Assembly (NCBI GenBank): GCA_020055645.1
Contig: CM034546.1
Location: 129,725,875-129,789,874 of the forward strand
DNA: 64,000 bases
DNA from: Tomocerus qinae
Taxonomy: Eukaryota; Arthropoda; Collembola; Entomobryomorpha; Tomoceridae
Direction: 5' to 3'
In this document: in pieces, positions 1-11,672 of the stretch
How the letters are laid out: each line of letters opens with the position of its first letter
Numbering within the stretch: position 1 is the stretch's first letter
Notes under the pieces: generated by a model
Told to the model about the DNA's origin: nothing
Databases searched by the model: none
Seen by the model: only the letters and a program-made list of their open reading frames with translations
Made by a program: the position numbers and the translations under genes

Positions 1-468
1 TAGTTACAGCTTGGATTCTCATGGACAAATTTAAATGGGGAAGGGTGGGCTTTTTTTAACAAACGGTTTTATATTATTGTAGCTAAAAAACGTTGTAAAA
101 ATGTACAGTGCATTTATTTCTTACTCAGGGATACTCCGAACGTTTTGGTACCCATTGGATAAACTTCACGGACTCTGAGAGACCCCGAATTCCAAAATCC
201 TCATCCAATATCATATGTCAGATATTTACCGACAATGGATTTCCGCAACCAAAATTGCATTGAATCAAACCAGCAATGTAAAATAGTGAACATATTTTAT
301 TATTATGAAATTATAATTTGAAACAGTCAATTATTATTACAATTAAAGGAAATTATACGAATAAATGGAAAATTAAGAAAACACTTTAAAACAATAATTA
401 ATTAATGTCAGGATTTGGTATATTTATTCATAAGAAGAGGTACAATGTTGCATTTTAGCAATATAAAC

Positions 469-3400
469 TCAAAGTTCTTGTCGTTCTTTTTTCTTACTTG
501 GTTCAGAGACAAAATCCTTCAAGTATTTCTTTTTTATTAAATCCGATCCATACTCTCCGATCATTACACAAGCTGCATTCGTGTTGGCTGAAACAACTAC
601 ACGACGTAAAATAATCAAATGGAATTTTAAAACTGATAATGACAATAGTTAGTAGAATTTCGTAGTTCAATTTCATAAAACCTACCATTGGGCATTATCG
701 AGGCATCCATCACTCGAAGATTCTGAACACCAATTACTTGTAGTTCAGAATTGACGACAGCATTTTTAGATCCAACTTTTCCCATTGAACAAGTTCCAGA
801 ATGGTGCCAAGTTGTAAACGTTAATTGACGAGCATAGCAATCCCAATATGCTTTAGATTTGAATTCGTGCTGTTTGCAAGCAGGAAATGGTGTTTTCATT
901 AAATAGGCGTCGACAGCTTGGAAAGTTTTCGTTTTTTCGATTATGTTCACACTTAATTCGATCGCTACAAATATTTTTTCAAATTAGAACCACAATTAAG
1001 TGAATTGACGTTATGTAGTCTGGGTTGAAGTAAGGCAGAGTTTTCACAAATACCTTGTGAATACCTTGTAACAAAATGTTATTGTTTTAATTAGGTTAAG
1101 GCCAATCGAAAGTGGGTCCTTGCATGGTTTGTGTATTTTATGGCGCGAATGTTTAAAATGTGCGACCTCTGCCTTACTTCAACCGTAGTGTTGTAATATC
1201 TTACCTTCGATAAAATCGTCCATGTCTCGTTTTTCTTGAAAGTAGTTGGGAGTTATTATAGGATGATCTTGTGGGTTACTACTTCGCAAAAGAATTTCTC
1301 CTCTGCTGACAAGTCTATTCAAAATAGGTAACATCATAAAGGATTCCTGTCCATCGGCATGGCTAAAAAAGTTTTGGAGCACTCCTTCCTCAAGATTTAG
1401 AGCGTATTCACTAATTGTGGCAAATCCTTCAGTAATTGCACCTCCTCCAAAGACAATCTGCATATCAGGCCAGTGTCCATTTCCTTCTTTTTTGGCATTA
1501 CTTGAGGATATGAAAGCCACAACAGGATGTCCGGTTGTGGATAGGATACCTTTGCCGCGCAATTTATAGTCAATCCATTGTGACATAGTCAAGTCTCTAT
1601 CGACGTTGAAAGTTAATGTTTTATTTACAATAAATGGACCAACAAAAGTGTTCAGATGATCTTGCAAGTTTTTCCCAACCGGCAAATTCTTTTTAGCTCC
1701 AATCTGCATTATATAATAGTTTTCATTAATCTTGGACACGGATACAGAATTTTAGATTAATATAAATAATACTATATTCAGGCACGTATCCAGAGCTTTT
1801 GTAAACGGTGGCCGCAAGCAAAAATAATGTTTAAAATTGCAAAAAAATTTTTTGCATTTTTTGCCATTTTTGTCTTTTTTGGGAAAAATCTTCTCTTTTT
1901 TTCAGATTCAGGAGGTGAGCGTTTCGCCGCGGCCCAATACTGGATACGTGCTTGACTATATATTATTATCAGTAATCACATTAAGGGACTCTAAATGTTC
2001 TTTAGGTCCTATCCCTGATAACATTAAAATCTGTGGAGATCCAATTGCTCCTGTGAAACAACAATGAGTCATATTATTTAATATATCCACAGACTGAACA
2101 AATATAGAGGAAAAATGTGACAATAAAAGAAATATTATACAACCGAACCATCTAAACTTACAATGGCGGCAAATAAATTGTTTGAATATTGCATTAGAAA
2201 AGGTTGCAGGGTTCAACAACTGTTATAGATTATTATATAGGTCAGAAAATGTCACCTGCACTTAAAATGACTTCTTTTTCAGCATAAGCAATTTTCGTTT
2301 TTCCGTGTCTTGTATATTCTACACCTTCTACAATCAATCCATTAGTACTGTCTTCCTTAAACAAAATCTAATAACAAAAATTGAAAACATGATCGTTTTA
2401 ACTATCTATTGTTGCTTTATGAATGCCTATTGGTAGTAAATCTTAAATCGCAATTACAAACCTTATTAACTAATGAGTATTTATGTATAGTTAAACTTTT
2501 TCTAGTAGATCGAATGGGTTGTAGAAAAGCTTGGAACGATCCCATTCGGTATCCATTCATTTGAATTGTTGACATGATCCGTGAAACACCTATGAACATA
2601 TGAAAATATCAACAGTACAGAATACTCGAATTTGTTTTTATGGAAATAAACAATGATTGGAAAAATTATGAAAATTGTTGCATACCTTCGGGAAAATCTG
2701 CATTATAGTCTATAACAGGAAATCCTAACTCCTTTGCAGCTTTGAAGGCGTAGTCCGTCATTTCAGGAGAATGTTGGTACCTTACTGTCATGGGACCATC
2801 TTTCCCATGATAATTACTCGTATCTTCCTCCCATAATGGTTGGCATTGAAAATTCTCAGACTTTTTAAAATAATGCAAGACGTTGTCATAATTCCATCTT
2901 GGATCTCCTGTAACATTTGCCCAACGGTTATAATCTTCTGGATGCCCTCTGGCATACATCATGAAGTTCAAGTTGCTGCTACCACCTTTCAAATTGCAAA
3001 CATTTTGCCACGATTTTCATAATTTCAGCAATTCATAATATTTTAATACGTAATTGCTACACTAAATAGATAAAAAGTATAAAATAAAATAATATTTAAA
3101 AAATAATATTCTTCTGCTTAAAAATGTTTCTCACCCAATCCCAGTCCTCTATGCCACATGCATTTCTGTTACAAATATGGAATTAGTAAATAATACTGAA
3201 AATGAATTCATCACAGTTTTTGGTTGAAGTAAGGCAGTGGTTGCAGAAATACATATCAATGTAATTTTTTATTAAAATCATGTACCTTTCCTTTCATAGC
3301 CTGACAAGTATTTTCCTGGGGTTCTGTAGTGTATTGCCAGTCAATCTTTGGTTGATTCAGATTCGGAAGTATATATGCGGGAGTGTAAGTTCCAGAATAA

Positions 3401-3731
3401 GGATCGCCTCCTGCTTCCAGCAGTAGGACATTAAAATTTTCGGAGAGTCTTGTAGCGACAACTAGACCACTGGAACCTCCACCAACTAAAACAAATTATA
3501 AAATCCCACAAAGTTATTTCTTTAATTTATTGTAGTATAAAAAATAATTTTTATTATTTTCCTACCAACTATGAAGTCAAATCTGTCTTGATGGTCATAC
3601 ACTGCAGCTTTAATCCTATCAGATATACGATCATGAAAATCATGAACAGCAATAAATGCTGGGGTAAGAATAAAACCGAAAACAATCAACTGAGAGAAAA
3701 AATATTGAAAATAGCCAATTTGTACAACCAT
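469..3731 (-). CDS. GMC oxidoreductase (glucose dehydrogenase-like), complete, 10 exons
   Basis: FAD-dependent oxidase or dehydrogenase of the glucose-methanol-choline family, acting on alcohols or sugars and probably secreted. Exons, 5' to 3' on the minus strand: 3731-3566, 3485-3286, 3165-3135, 2985-2686, 2589-2462, 2367-2256, 2050-1980, 1703-1205, 964-686, 587-469. They sum to 1905 nt, or 634 residues plus stop, normal for the family. A hydrophobic N-terminal segment looks like a signal peptide. The dinucleotide-binding loop DFIVVGGGSSG spans the first splice junction. The WHRGLGLGGSS signature follows near residues 125-140, and GAIGSPQILMLSGIGP in the seventh exon is the second GMC signature. 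The active-site stretch HHSGTCSMG lies near residue 556, with an Asn-rich partner motif near 597. All expected family blocks are present and in order, so it looks functional. Two introns hold copies of the ~150 bp MITE. The substrate cannot be told from sequence. Confidence 0.93.
1022..1184. mobile_element. MITE family A copy 1, in GMC intron
   Basis: About 163 bp with terminal inverted repeats starting GGTTGAAGTAAGGCAG and ending CTGCCTTACTTCAACC. The interior has the family's AGGTTAAGG and TATGGCGCG landmarks. It sits wholly inside an intron of the GMC gene and has no coding capacity. Confidence 0.85.
1782..1955. repeat. Short inverted-repeat element in GMC intron
   Basis: The block starts GGCACGTATCCAG and ends in its near reverse complement CTGGATACGTGC, about 175 bp apart, with T-rich and GGCCGC-containing sequence between. 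It lies between two GMC exons. It resembles, but is not identical to, the GGCCG-ended repeats at 8629 and 47239. Probably a non-autonomous DNA element. Confidence 0.55.
3222..3272. mobile_element. MITE family A fragment (one end only)
   Basis: GGTTGAAGTAAGGCAGTGGT and the adjoining family interior are present for about 50 bp inside a GMC intron (3166-3285). The other terminus is missing, so this is a truncated copy. Confidence 0.7.
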
Positions 3732-5840
3732 TTTGGTAATAAAATTATTTTAATGTTTTAATTAATAATAATAATTGATATTTTCTTATAGATATTCAAA
3801 TCTATGCGTATAACTGAACGTTAAATCAAGAATAATTTCAATTTCAGTCAGTTTGGTGATTATATGGCTTTTAGAAATCGATTAGCAAAATGACGTTCAT
3901 CATAATAACAATTATCTTTATTGTCATGCATGTTCAAAAGTTGACACGAGTGCACTTAATGCATGAACATAAAGGGGGCGATTAACGTGTGTCGTTAGCG
4001 GTCCATTTTACATGTACTTTCCCATACCATTGTTTCGTGAATAACTCCCCTAATTTGGGGCCAATTTGGAAGTATGGCACCTTATAATGAAGATATGCTA
4101 ACCAGCCCAGACATGTCTTGGTATATTTTACAATTATGGCCCATAAAGTTAACACACCCGGTTTAAAAATGGTTCTTTTTTATTTTTTGGCGAGTTGTCT
4201 TTAGACTTGGATTGCAGAGCAATTAGAAGGTATTATGGAAAAGTCAGGACGACAAGTCCGAGCAGAAAATTAGATAGACCTTTAGGAAAACCAGGAAATT
4301 TTTCAGTGCATTTTCAGAGTTTATGACATAAATGGTCGAAAAATAAAATTTGAATTTCAAGTATAGTACACAGCAAAGGAGAACGACAGAGAAGATAAAT
4401 AATGCGACTTTTCGTTTGCTCACAGGTATAATTATTATCTCATTTGCCGCTCAAACAACGCACTATTTTTGTTTTCTCCACTTTCGTTCTTATTCCTGTA
4501 GAGAATTCCTACTTCGAAGGAATTCCTCTAGTTGCTTAGTGGTAGCTAACGACGCACGTTAAGTACAGTCCATCATAACTGTGATTGGATATATATTTTT
4601 ACAAATGTTTTTATGATACGCCAAAGCAGCATGAGAGATTATGAAACACTACAAATAACTATAAAAATGCTATATCAAATGCATAATATGTTGATAAGGT
4701 ACAATCCTTCAATGTCATTTTATTGCACGTGCCAATTACACAAAAGTCGTGATAATTATATAATTCTGTTAATTGAATTTATTGTGTAAATATTTGTCAA
4801 CAATCACAAGAACCAGCTCAAGCGTATTATAAATCGAAAAATACTGTTTTTCAGTTACCAATTAAAACGTATGTTCATGAAATATTCTTATTGAAATGAA
4901 TTCACCTAAATTCACTAAAATAAAAGTCGATTTCGGAAAATAGTCATGCATTCGATATATTCGCGCAGTGATATCTTAGGCTCCTTTTGTTTATAAGTTT
5001 TTTATTGTAGTATTTTTTGATGTTTTAAGTAAAACATTAGAATTAATGTGTAAAAGTTTGAAGACATGCTCTTCTGTTGACGCAAAACCCTTATTATATT
5101 TGTATTAGTAGGTTTCATGGATTCATATAGATGTAAATCTGAGTGAGAAGACTAGTACTAATGATTTCCAACTCACGCATTATTCACAAAGCTTGGAAAA
5201 TGAGGGAATCATTTTAGTCCTGCAATAATAAAATCCAATGTTCTTGAGAAATTTTGTAGTTGCCCAAAGCCAGGGGGATTTCGATAACTTTTATCTGTTA
5301 CCAATCTTCTTTGCGAGAAGGCGCCCTCGATCATGATTTTCAAAGTTGAAGGTTGCCTATGGAAACTAACTTGTGAAAAAAGATTCACCACTTGACTATT
5401 TTAATAGCGTGGACTGTGGATTGGACACTTGGTAAATTTTTGACTTGAGAAAACGGAGATAGTATTCTTGGTAATCTGATAAAATTCCATTTGTAATTTA
5501 CTTACTTATAATATTATGTATTATAATATACCATAATGTAGAGTATATTATTAGCATATGGCATACCTAAATCAATAAAATAAATTTTAATAGAGGTTTC
5601 CCACAATTGGTGACCGGTCACTAAATTAACATGAATAGGTATTGAAATGACTACAGTACCTGCCTGTGTTATCCTGGAATTGTGGGAAACGTCTATTTTA
5701 AAAGTAATGAGTAGTTAATAAAAATAATAGTTGAAATGTTTTAAATGATAAGAAAAATATGAAGCGTACAATATGGGCAACTCAAATCGCAAGTAAATTT
5801 TGAGAATTTGAAAAACCAGAAGATCATACGAACAACGAAA
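3732..5840. other. Intergenic region, divergent promoters
   Basis: About 2.1 kb between the GMC start and the ADP-ribosylglycohydrolase-like start, which are transcribed away from each other. I see no coding exon. It is AT-rich and contains one small inverted-repeat element at 5585-5702. Core promoters for both genes should lie here, but no strong motif is visible. Confidence 0.6.
5585..5702. repeat. Small inverted-repeat (MITE-like) element
   Basis: Left arm reads TAGAGGTTTCCCACAATT. The right arm contains its near-perfect complement AATTGTGGGAAACGTCTA about 70 bp away. No coding capacity. It lies upstream of the ADP-ribosylglycohydrolase-like gene. Confidence 0.6.
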
Positions 5841-7147
5841 ATGGAAAATCCAGGAAGAGATTCTGATAATATTTCCCTCAGTGTTACATCTACAACCTCT
5901 TCTGTGGATCATTGTGCTGGGGTTTTGTTTGGATTATGTGCAGGCGATAGAAATGGAGGACCTGTTCGGTTGGCTATTCGGTTATCTAAAAGCATAATAG
6001 AACAAGAGAAGTTTTGTCAAACAGATGTAATTAAAAGATATCATAACTGGTTCAAAGGTATGAACTAATTAACATCAAGAACATTTATTTTATTAAGTTA
6101 TGCAAAAAATAACTGCCAATTTCAACCCTAGTTCACGTGTATATTCTATTAAAGTTATATTATGTATAATACTAAAATGAAATAGATTCATTAAGCTTTT
6201 CTTTTTCTCTTGAATATGGATTAATGCGCAAACATTGGAAACAAAGAGTAACAAGTAATGTATTAGTCCTCGGCGAGCTTTTGAGTGCTTTTTTCGATTT
6301 CAAAAGTATTTCCAATTCAATGTGTCCATACATTTATTAATTATTTGTATATTATTATATTTGTAAATAGGACCTCCTCATGATACAGAAAAGGCGTTTG
6401 ACACAGGATACACATTTTACAAGGTTTTCCAGCAGTATTCCAGTGGGGTATCCATTGAAAAAGCAACTGAGAGTGTACAGAGAGAATATGGAAGTGTAGG
6501 AGTTGGGCCAGCTCACCGAGCATCTGTAATTGCAATGGCAAAATTTATAAAAACTAGGTAGATACAATTTAGTTTTGAAATGTTTGTAATACACATAATT
6601 CCAAAAAAACACTTTCTAAAAATTAAACCACTTATTTTTGCACAGAGATTTGCCAAGTGCTGTTCTTCAGGAAACGCAGATCACTCATGCTAACAACATT
6701 AGCTACGAAGTCAGTTTATTCTGTAATTTACTATGCAGAGAGTTAATCAAACGAAACAGCTGGGAAGATTCTATCAAAATTGCGTCCAACTTTATCAAAA
6801 CTTCCGAAGTGAAACAAGCAATTACAATTTCGGACACCTGTACGCGTAGTGACATTACTCCAGATGGTTATGCACCCAATGTCCTTACAGCTGCTTTATT
6901 TTTTCTTCGCACAGAAACGGATTTTAAAAGTGCTCTATATGCTTCTATTTTGTTTGCCGGGCCAGATAATTACTGTCCAGTACTTGTCGGTGCCATTGGG
7001 GGTGCCCGCTTTGGAGTGAATGCCATTCTTGGTGCGGGCCACAACGACCTGACAACAGCAAGCAATAATCCGTTTTTCAAACATTGTTCTAAAGATTTAC
7101 TACGTGAAATATTCATTGTGACAAATCAGTTTGCTAATGGTTGGTAA
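5841..7147 (+). CDS. ADP-ribosylglycohydrolase-fold protein, possible pseudoenzyme
   Basis: Three exons: 5841-6057, 6371-6557 and 6646-7147, giving 906 nt (301 residues). ADP-ribosylglycohydrolases remove ADP-ribose from proteins or metabolites using two Mg2+ ions held by acidic residues. The fold is recognised from GLCAGDRNGG near residues 31-40 and from PVLVGAIGGARFG near the C-terminus, which matches the family's helix after the metal-binding D-x-D-T segment. The usual N-terminal TDDT-type motif is not visible after GDRNGG, and the C-terminal D-T-D position reads GPDNYC. The metal site therefore looks altered; this is an inference from family knowledge. The first in-frame ATG is at 5841. 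It is cytosolic by default, with no signal peptide. Phases agree at both introns, so the gene itself is intact. Confidence 0.8.
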
Positions 7148-7776
7148 TGTATATAAGGAAGCCATCAAGATTAAAAACTGACTGTGATTATTCTGTAAAT
7201 TTTTAGTGATTTAATCTGAATTAAACGCAATATAAACATACTTTATTATTCGGAATTACACTGGTGCAATAAATACTAAAGTATTATCCGAAAATAAAAA
7301 TTTGAAATTCCCAAGGCGGTAATGACCGTTAGCTACTGTGTGCTTTTATTATCAATGTTTGTTAATTTGTTAATAAGCTGTTTATCCTTGAAATATATTT
7401 TGTAATTCTATTGATGTTACTGAATAAAACTATTTACTCTGGGTCAAATATTTTATATGCAAAAAATAAACAAATTTAAATCTCTCCATTATTGGAACAC
7501 AAAACAAAATCAGAATTAGTCAGTAGTTGTTGTTTGCTATGTTGAATAAATCCACATTAAAAACGTTTCCCACTTCTTACTGCGTAATGTGCGTAATGAT
7601 ACTCATGAATTCATATGATTTCAAAGTATATTTAACTCTGGGTTTAAAACCTGTCATAAATTTGGTTATGCACATAAAACATCCCAGGTATAAAAAGCAA
7701 TTTTAAATGATCATTTTTATCATAACTGTAGACATCATTTTAAAATATCAATTTATACACACAACAATCATTAAAA
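7148..7776. other. Intergenic region
   Basis: About 630 bp, AT-rich, holding the 3' end of the upstream gene and the promoter of the CAP-domain gene. No exon recognised. Confidence 0.6.
7689..7695 (+). promoter_or_regulatory. TATA box of the CAP-domain gene
   Basis: TATAAAA lies about 85 bp upstream of the ATG at 7777, a spacing that leaves room for a short 5' leader. Sequence match only. Confidence 0.5.
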
Positions 7777-8282
7777 ATGAATTTCATTTTTGTTTTCTTT
7801 ATTTTTGTGTTTTGCTCTACTGTTGCAAGCCAGGCTTGTCTTGGAGAAATAAACAAAATCAGAATACAAAATAGTAGGGCTCCGTTATCAAGTGATATCA
7901 GAGTAAGAATAAAGAGATTGCATATTTTTAAAACTATATTAAAATTTTTAACTGATATTTATTTTGAGCAGTTGGTGAGAGCTGCTGAATTTCATAGCAA
8001 GTGGATGGTCGCCAACAATTGCGTTCCTGGCCAATGCCCTGGAGAATTTTCAATGTCATATAGAGTGAACCAACAAAACTATCCATGGTGGGAACTTGGG
8101 AAAATATTATGGCAGGTAGTCTCAACAATGGCTGCCAAGATGCAATCGCTGCCTGGATGAATTTTGGTGGCGATCGAGAAAATCTTTTGGGAAATTACCG
8201 TCATTTTGGCTGCTCCATTGTATCCTGTAGAAATTGTTCTTTTGATAATTTCATTACTTGTATATATGCAGTTCCTAGGTAA
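7777..8282 (+). pseudogene. Small secreted CAP-domain (SCP/YkwD-like) gene with a frame break
   Basis: CAP proteins are secreted, disulfide-linked proteins with roles from defence to saliva. Exon 1 (7777-7902) encodes a signal peptide ending near residues 18-20. A 69-nt intron follows (7903-7971). Exon 2 from 7972 gives RAAEFHSKWM, a family-typical first block. The second half of the domain (WENI, then DAIAAW and DRENLL, then IGCS-like Cys-rich end) is in another frame starting about 8085, with TAA at 8280-8282. The switch near 8078-8085 behaves like a single missing base, so as written the gene is broken. An assembly or read error, or a recent inactivating indel, are equally possible. A further 3' exon cannot be excluded, because the stop overlaps a possible GTAATT donor. 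Confidence 0.6.
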
Positions 8283-9357
8283 TTCTAATTTGATATCAAT
8301 CATCAGAAGAACAAAGCAACAGGTGCAAAAATATAAGTAATAAATTGATCTTAACATCTTAAAACGTTGATTAAAAAATTCTTACTGTAGAAATTATTTG
8401 TAATGCTTTATAAGTAAGGAAAAAACTTGGTACTTCGCTACAAGGCTTCAGTACCTTCTGTTGTTTGTAATACACGCTATTTTATTTCGGAGAAATATGA
8501 AAAAATAAATTAAATTGTTTTTTTAAACTTTTTTCATGTTTCTGGAAATAAATAAAATACACTCTGCGTCAAAAATAATCAAACTTAAATAAACGTAAAC
8601 TGTATTAAACTTCAATTGAACAGAACAGGGCCGCAGCCAGAAAAAATTTCGGGGAGGCACCGAGAAAAAACATGCTAATTTTCGAGCGAAGCGCAAAAAT
8701 TTAAGCGATTTTTTTCCGATTTTAGACAAAAATTTCTTTCTTTTTCTCGATTTCGGGGGAGCCCGTTGCCGCCCCCTCCCTTCTCTGCGGCCTTGGAACA
8801 GAAGACAAGTTATAATAGAAATGCATAAAAGTCCTATATACTACTACCAATGTTTTATGTTGTCAAATCAGTCAAAGTTGTACTTCATTGTCATAAATTT
8901 CCCTCCGTGACAGTTTTTCTGCAAATATAAAGGCATCTAATATAATAAAATATTTTGTTCTAAAGATTCGAATTGGATTTTAATCGATTAGGAACCGAAC
9001 TAAATGATAAACCAAACTGGAATCTAACATTTTTTATATTCATAACGGGAAAAATATACCAATATATTTTTCCCTGTAGATCAATAACCAATTTGTATAA
9101 AGTCTTAAATTATTTGTCAATGTACCTACCACAATAAACATCAATTTCGCAGATGACTTTCAATTCCATATAAAGCAATTGGTTTTTTTGGTTTGGTTTT
9201 TAATAGCTCTTACTAAAATTTTGTAGTATCTATTATTGTTAGCTATATAACTGATAGTCGAGATAGCAATTTACGTACCTTTTCCAAGAGAAAATCGACT
9301 TAAGGTTCTTTCCTTTAAATTAGGCAGCAAAACCTACAAGCTTGAAATCCGAACGTA
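8283..9357. other. Intergenic region
   Basis: About 1.1 kb without a recognisable exon. It contains the GGCCG-ended repeat at 8629-8795. The rest is AT-rich and unremarkable. Confidence 0.6.
8629..8795. mobile_element. GGCCG-ended short element with 6-bp target duplication
   Basis: About 167 bp beginning GGCCGCAGCCAGAAAAAATT and ending in CTGCGGCCTTG. GAACAG occurs directly on both sides (8623-8628 and 8796-8801), consistent with a target-site duplication. A related copy lies in reverse orientation in XDH copy A (47239-47412). Confidence 0.65.
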
Positions 9358-11171
9358 ATGTGTGATCCAATAATTTCAATAATAATTTTTACAGGGTGGA
9401 TTTTTGGATGTTTTGGATCAACAAGCCCAATTATAACATCTAAAAATTTCCGTTTGAATTGGATTCACCCGATTATAGTCTATGGAGTTTTACTGATGAT
9501 TTTTAACCCTGTGTTTATGGTTGACTCTCTGCTGTCCAATGGATCGTATTTATCATTTAGTAAAACTAAAAAACTGTCTGAATATATTATGTTTTCGATT
9601 ACTATCTTGTCCATTAATGTCGGGGATTTTGCTATACGACTTTGGTCTTTGATAATTTGTGACAAGGGAATTGAGTTGATTTCCAGCATCAACGATCTGT
9701 CAAAATACTATAAGGAAAGGGGCACAAAGATTTGTAGAAAGATGTCGAATATCTTTTACTTGTTCATTCTGGGACTCAATCTATCATGCAATTTCATCCG
9801 TCTTGGATATTACTATTCTATTGGAAATAATTCGGACATAGTGCCAAAATCTAAAGTACTTCCCCAAAATAAAACGATAATATTAATTTTTGCAATTGCA
9901 AACGACCTATATTCATTGATGTCATTCTCATTCGCCATTTCTTTTACCGTGGCAATTGGAATTAAATTACTTGAATTATATGAACAGTTTTGCAATGAAA
10001 TTGAGAATTATTTGTTACCCGATTTCAATCTGAAGAAATGGGTTGAATTATTGGAGGATTTTGAAGAAAAAGAAAAAACACATGTTACTCTGCCTATTCT
10101 AATAAAAGATTCCAATAAATTTGTGAACATGCAATATTCGATCAGATTTTTACAATTGAAGAAATCTTTCAAGCTATTCTCGGAAATCGTTGGGGTTTAC
10201 ATCGCAGTTATCTTATTTAACGGAGTAACATTTATTATTCAAAATATACTTGATATAACTAAAGGTCATCAAAGAGTTCCTGGAAAATTCACTGAACATG
10301 TACAAGTATATTTACTCACTACCAACTGTTTGATTATATGGCTGATGTCTCAATTAGGAGCCAGAATGAAGACACAGGTAACTGAACATAACAAAAATAT
10401 AAAACTCATATCGGTTGAAGTAAGACAGAGGTTGCACATTTTAAAAATGGCACCATGAAATACACTGGGCATACCACGACCTACTTTTGAGAGCCTAACC
10501 TAATTGAAACAATAACAATGATATAGGTGTTTGGGAAACCACTGCCTTACTTCAACCCTTAGGTCAGGTTTTAATATACGTCTTTTTATTCTCTGCAGAT
10601 AAAATTGAGAAGTGAGCGGCTGGAAGATTTGTTGATTCAGAGACAGTTGGGAAATAAAAGTGTTTCTCCATCTGAAGACGGCGTAACAATAATTCTTTTT
10701 CATGAATTGTGATAATTAATAATTTCTATTGTTTACAGTATATTACATAAATAATTACATTTTAGATACCTGAAACTGTTAACTGGATCATCAATTGGAA
10801 ATTCAACCTGACTGGCCAAGGACTTTTCAATATCGACAATCGGCTTATACCATCAGTAATGTTAATGCAATCTATAATTAATCATTTTACAACAAAAGCA
10901 TTATTGGAAAACATAATTGGGTTGAAGTAAGGCAATGTTTGCACAAATACCTGTCAATGTTATTGTTTTAACTAGGTTAGGTTAAGCTTTTCGAAAAAGG
11001 GTCTTGGTATTCCCTCTGTATTTCATGGCTCGATTTTTAAAATGTGCAACCACTACCTTACTTCAACTCGGAATTGATTTACTTATTTTTGTATCGTTAC
11101 AGATTTGTGCTACTATAATGACTTACGTGATATTTATGTTCCAACTAGAATCATCGGGCGCAACTGTTTAG
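9358..11171 (+). CDS. Gustatory-type seven-transmembrane receptor, copy 1
   Basis: Exons 9358-10377, 10599-10682, 10766-10855 and 11103-11171, giving 420 residues. One long first exon holds most membrane helices and three short 3' exons encode the last loop and TM7; this gene structure is classic for arthropod gustatory receptors. The C-terminus has TYVIFMFQL, matching the family TYhhhhhQF motif in TM7. These are ligand-gated cation channels in sensory neurons; the ligand is unknown. The 13-kb neighbour is a close paralogue with the same exon plan, so this is a tandem pair. Introns 1 and 3 each contain a MITE family A copy. All phases are zero, and the reading frame is intact. Confidence 0.88.
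10413..10557. mobile_element. MITE family A copy, receptor 1 intron 1
   Basis: Full-length copy with the termini GGTTGAAGTAAGACAG and CTGCCTTACTTCAACC, 35 bp after the splice donor of exon 1. It makes up most of the 221-bp intron. Confidence 0.85.
10920..11068. mobile_element. MITE family A copy, receptor 1 intron 3
   Basis: Full-length copy with the family's inner landmarks (GTTTTAACTAGGTTAGG and ATTTCATGGC). It ends about 35 bp before the last exon's acceptor. Confidence 0.85.
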
Positions 11172-11672
11172 TGTTTAGCTATACACCAATTGAATTAATT
11201 TACGCCAGGAAACAAATGATATCAAAAAAATTTCAAATTTTCAACTATTTATTAATTGCATGAAGAATGGGAATTCATATTTGTTATTATTATTAAAGTT
11301 ATTAAAGTTATAATTAACAGATTACTTCCAGCAGTATATATCAGATTTAAAGTGCTATTATAATTTGTTTTTTGTTCTGTATCGAGGACAAAAGCCCAAG
11401 CCAAAGAATTGAATCCTTTTTGTTTTATTTATAAGGTTCATTTTACAATACAAACACTTTTCAATAGAAAACAAGTCAATACAAGTTTTAAGTCAATACA
11501 TTAATACTATTAAAGCTACTATATTCAATAACTAAAATTGCATTATGAATGGGTGGGGCAAAAATTGGCTGATCTTTTCATTGTGAAAAACTGAATTTAT
11601 TCTTCAGTGCTTTATACTAGGTTGGTTATTCCCAAATAAAATCTACTCTCAATATTTCGATATTTGAAAACA
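11172..11672. other. Intergenic region between tandem receptors
   Basis: About 500 bp, AT-rich, without exon or repeat that I can recognise. It should hold the promoter of receptor 2. Confidence 0.6.

Noticed and set aside
4350..4562. 70-codon plus-strand open frame between the GMC and ADP-ribosylglycohydrolase-like genes
   Set aside because: No family resemblance or supporting gene structure.
7777..8160. Unspliced reading of the CAP gene as one 127-residue frame
   Set aside because: The 69-nt in-frame insert has clear GTAAGA and AG borders and no CAP similarity, so it is an intron.
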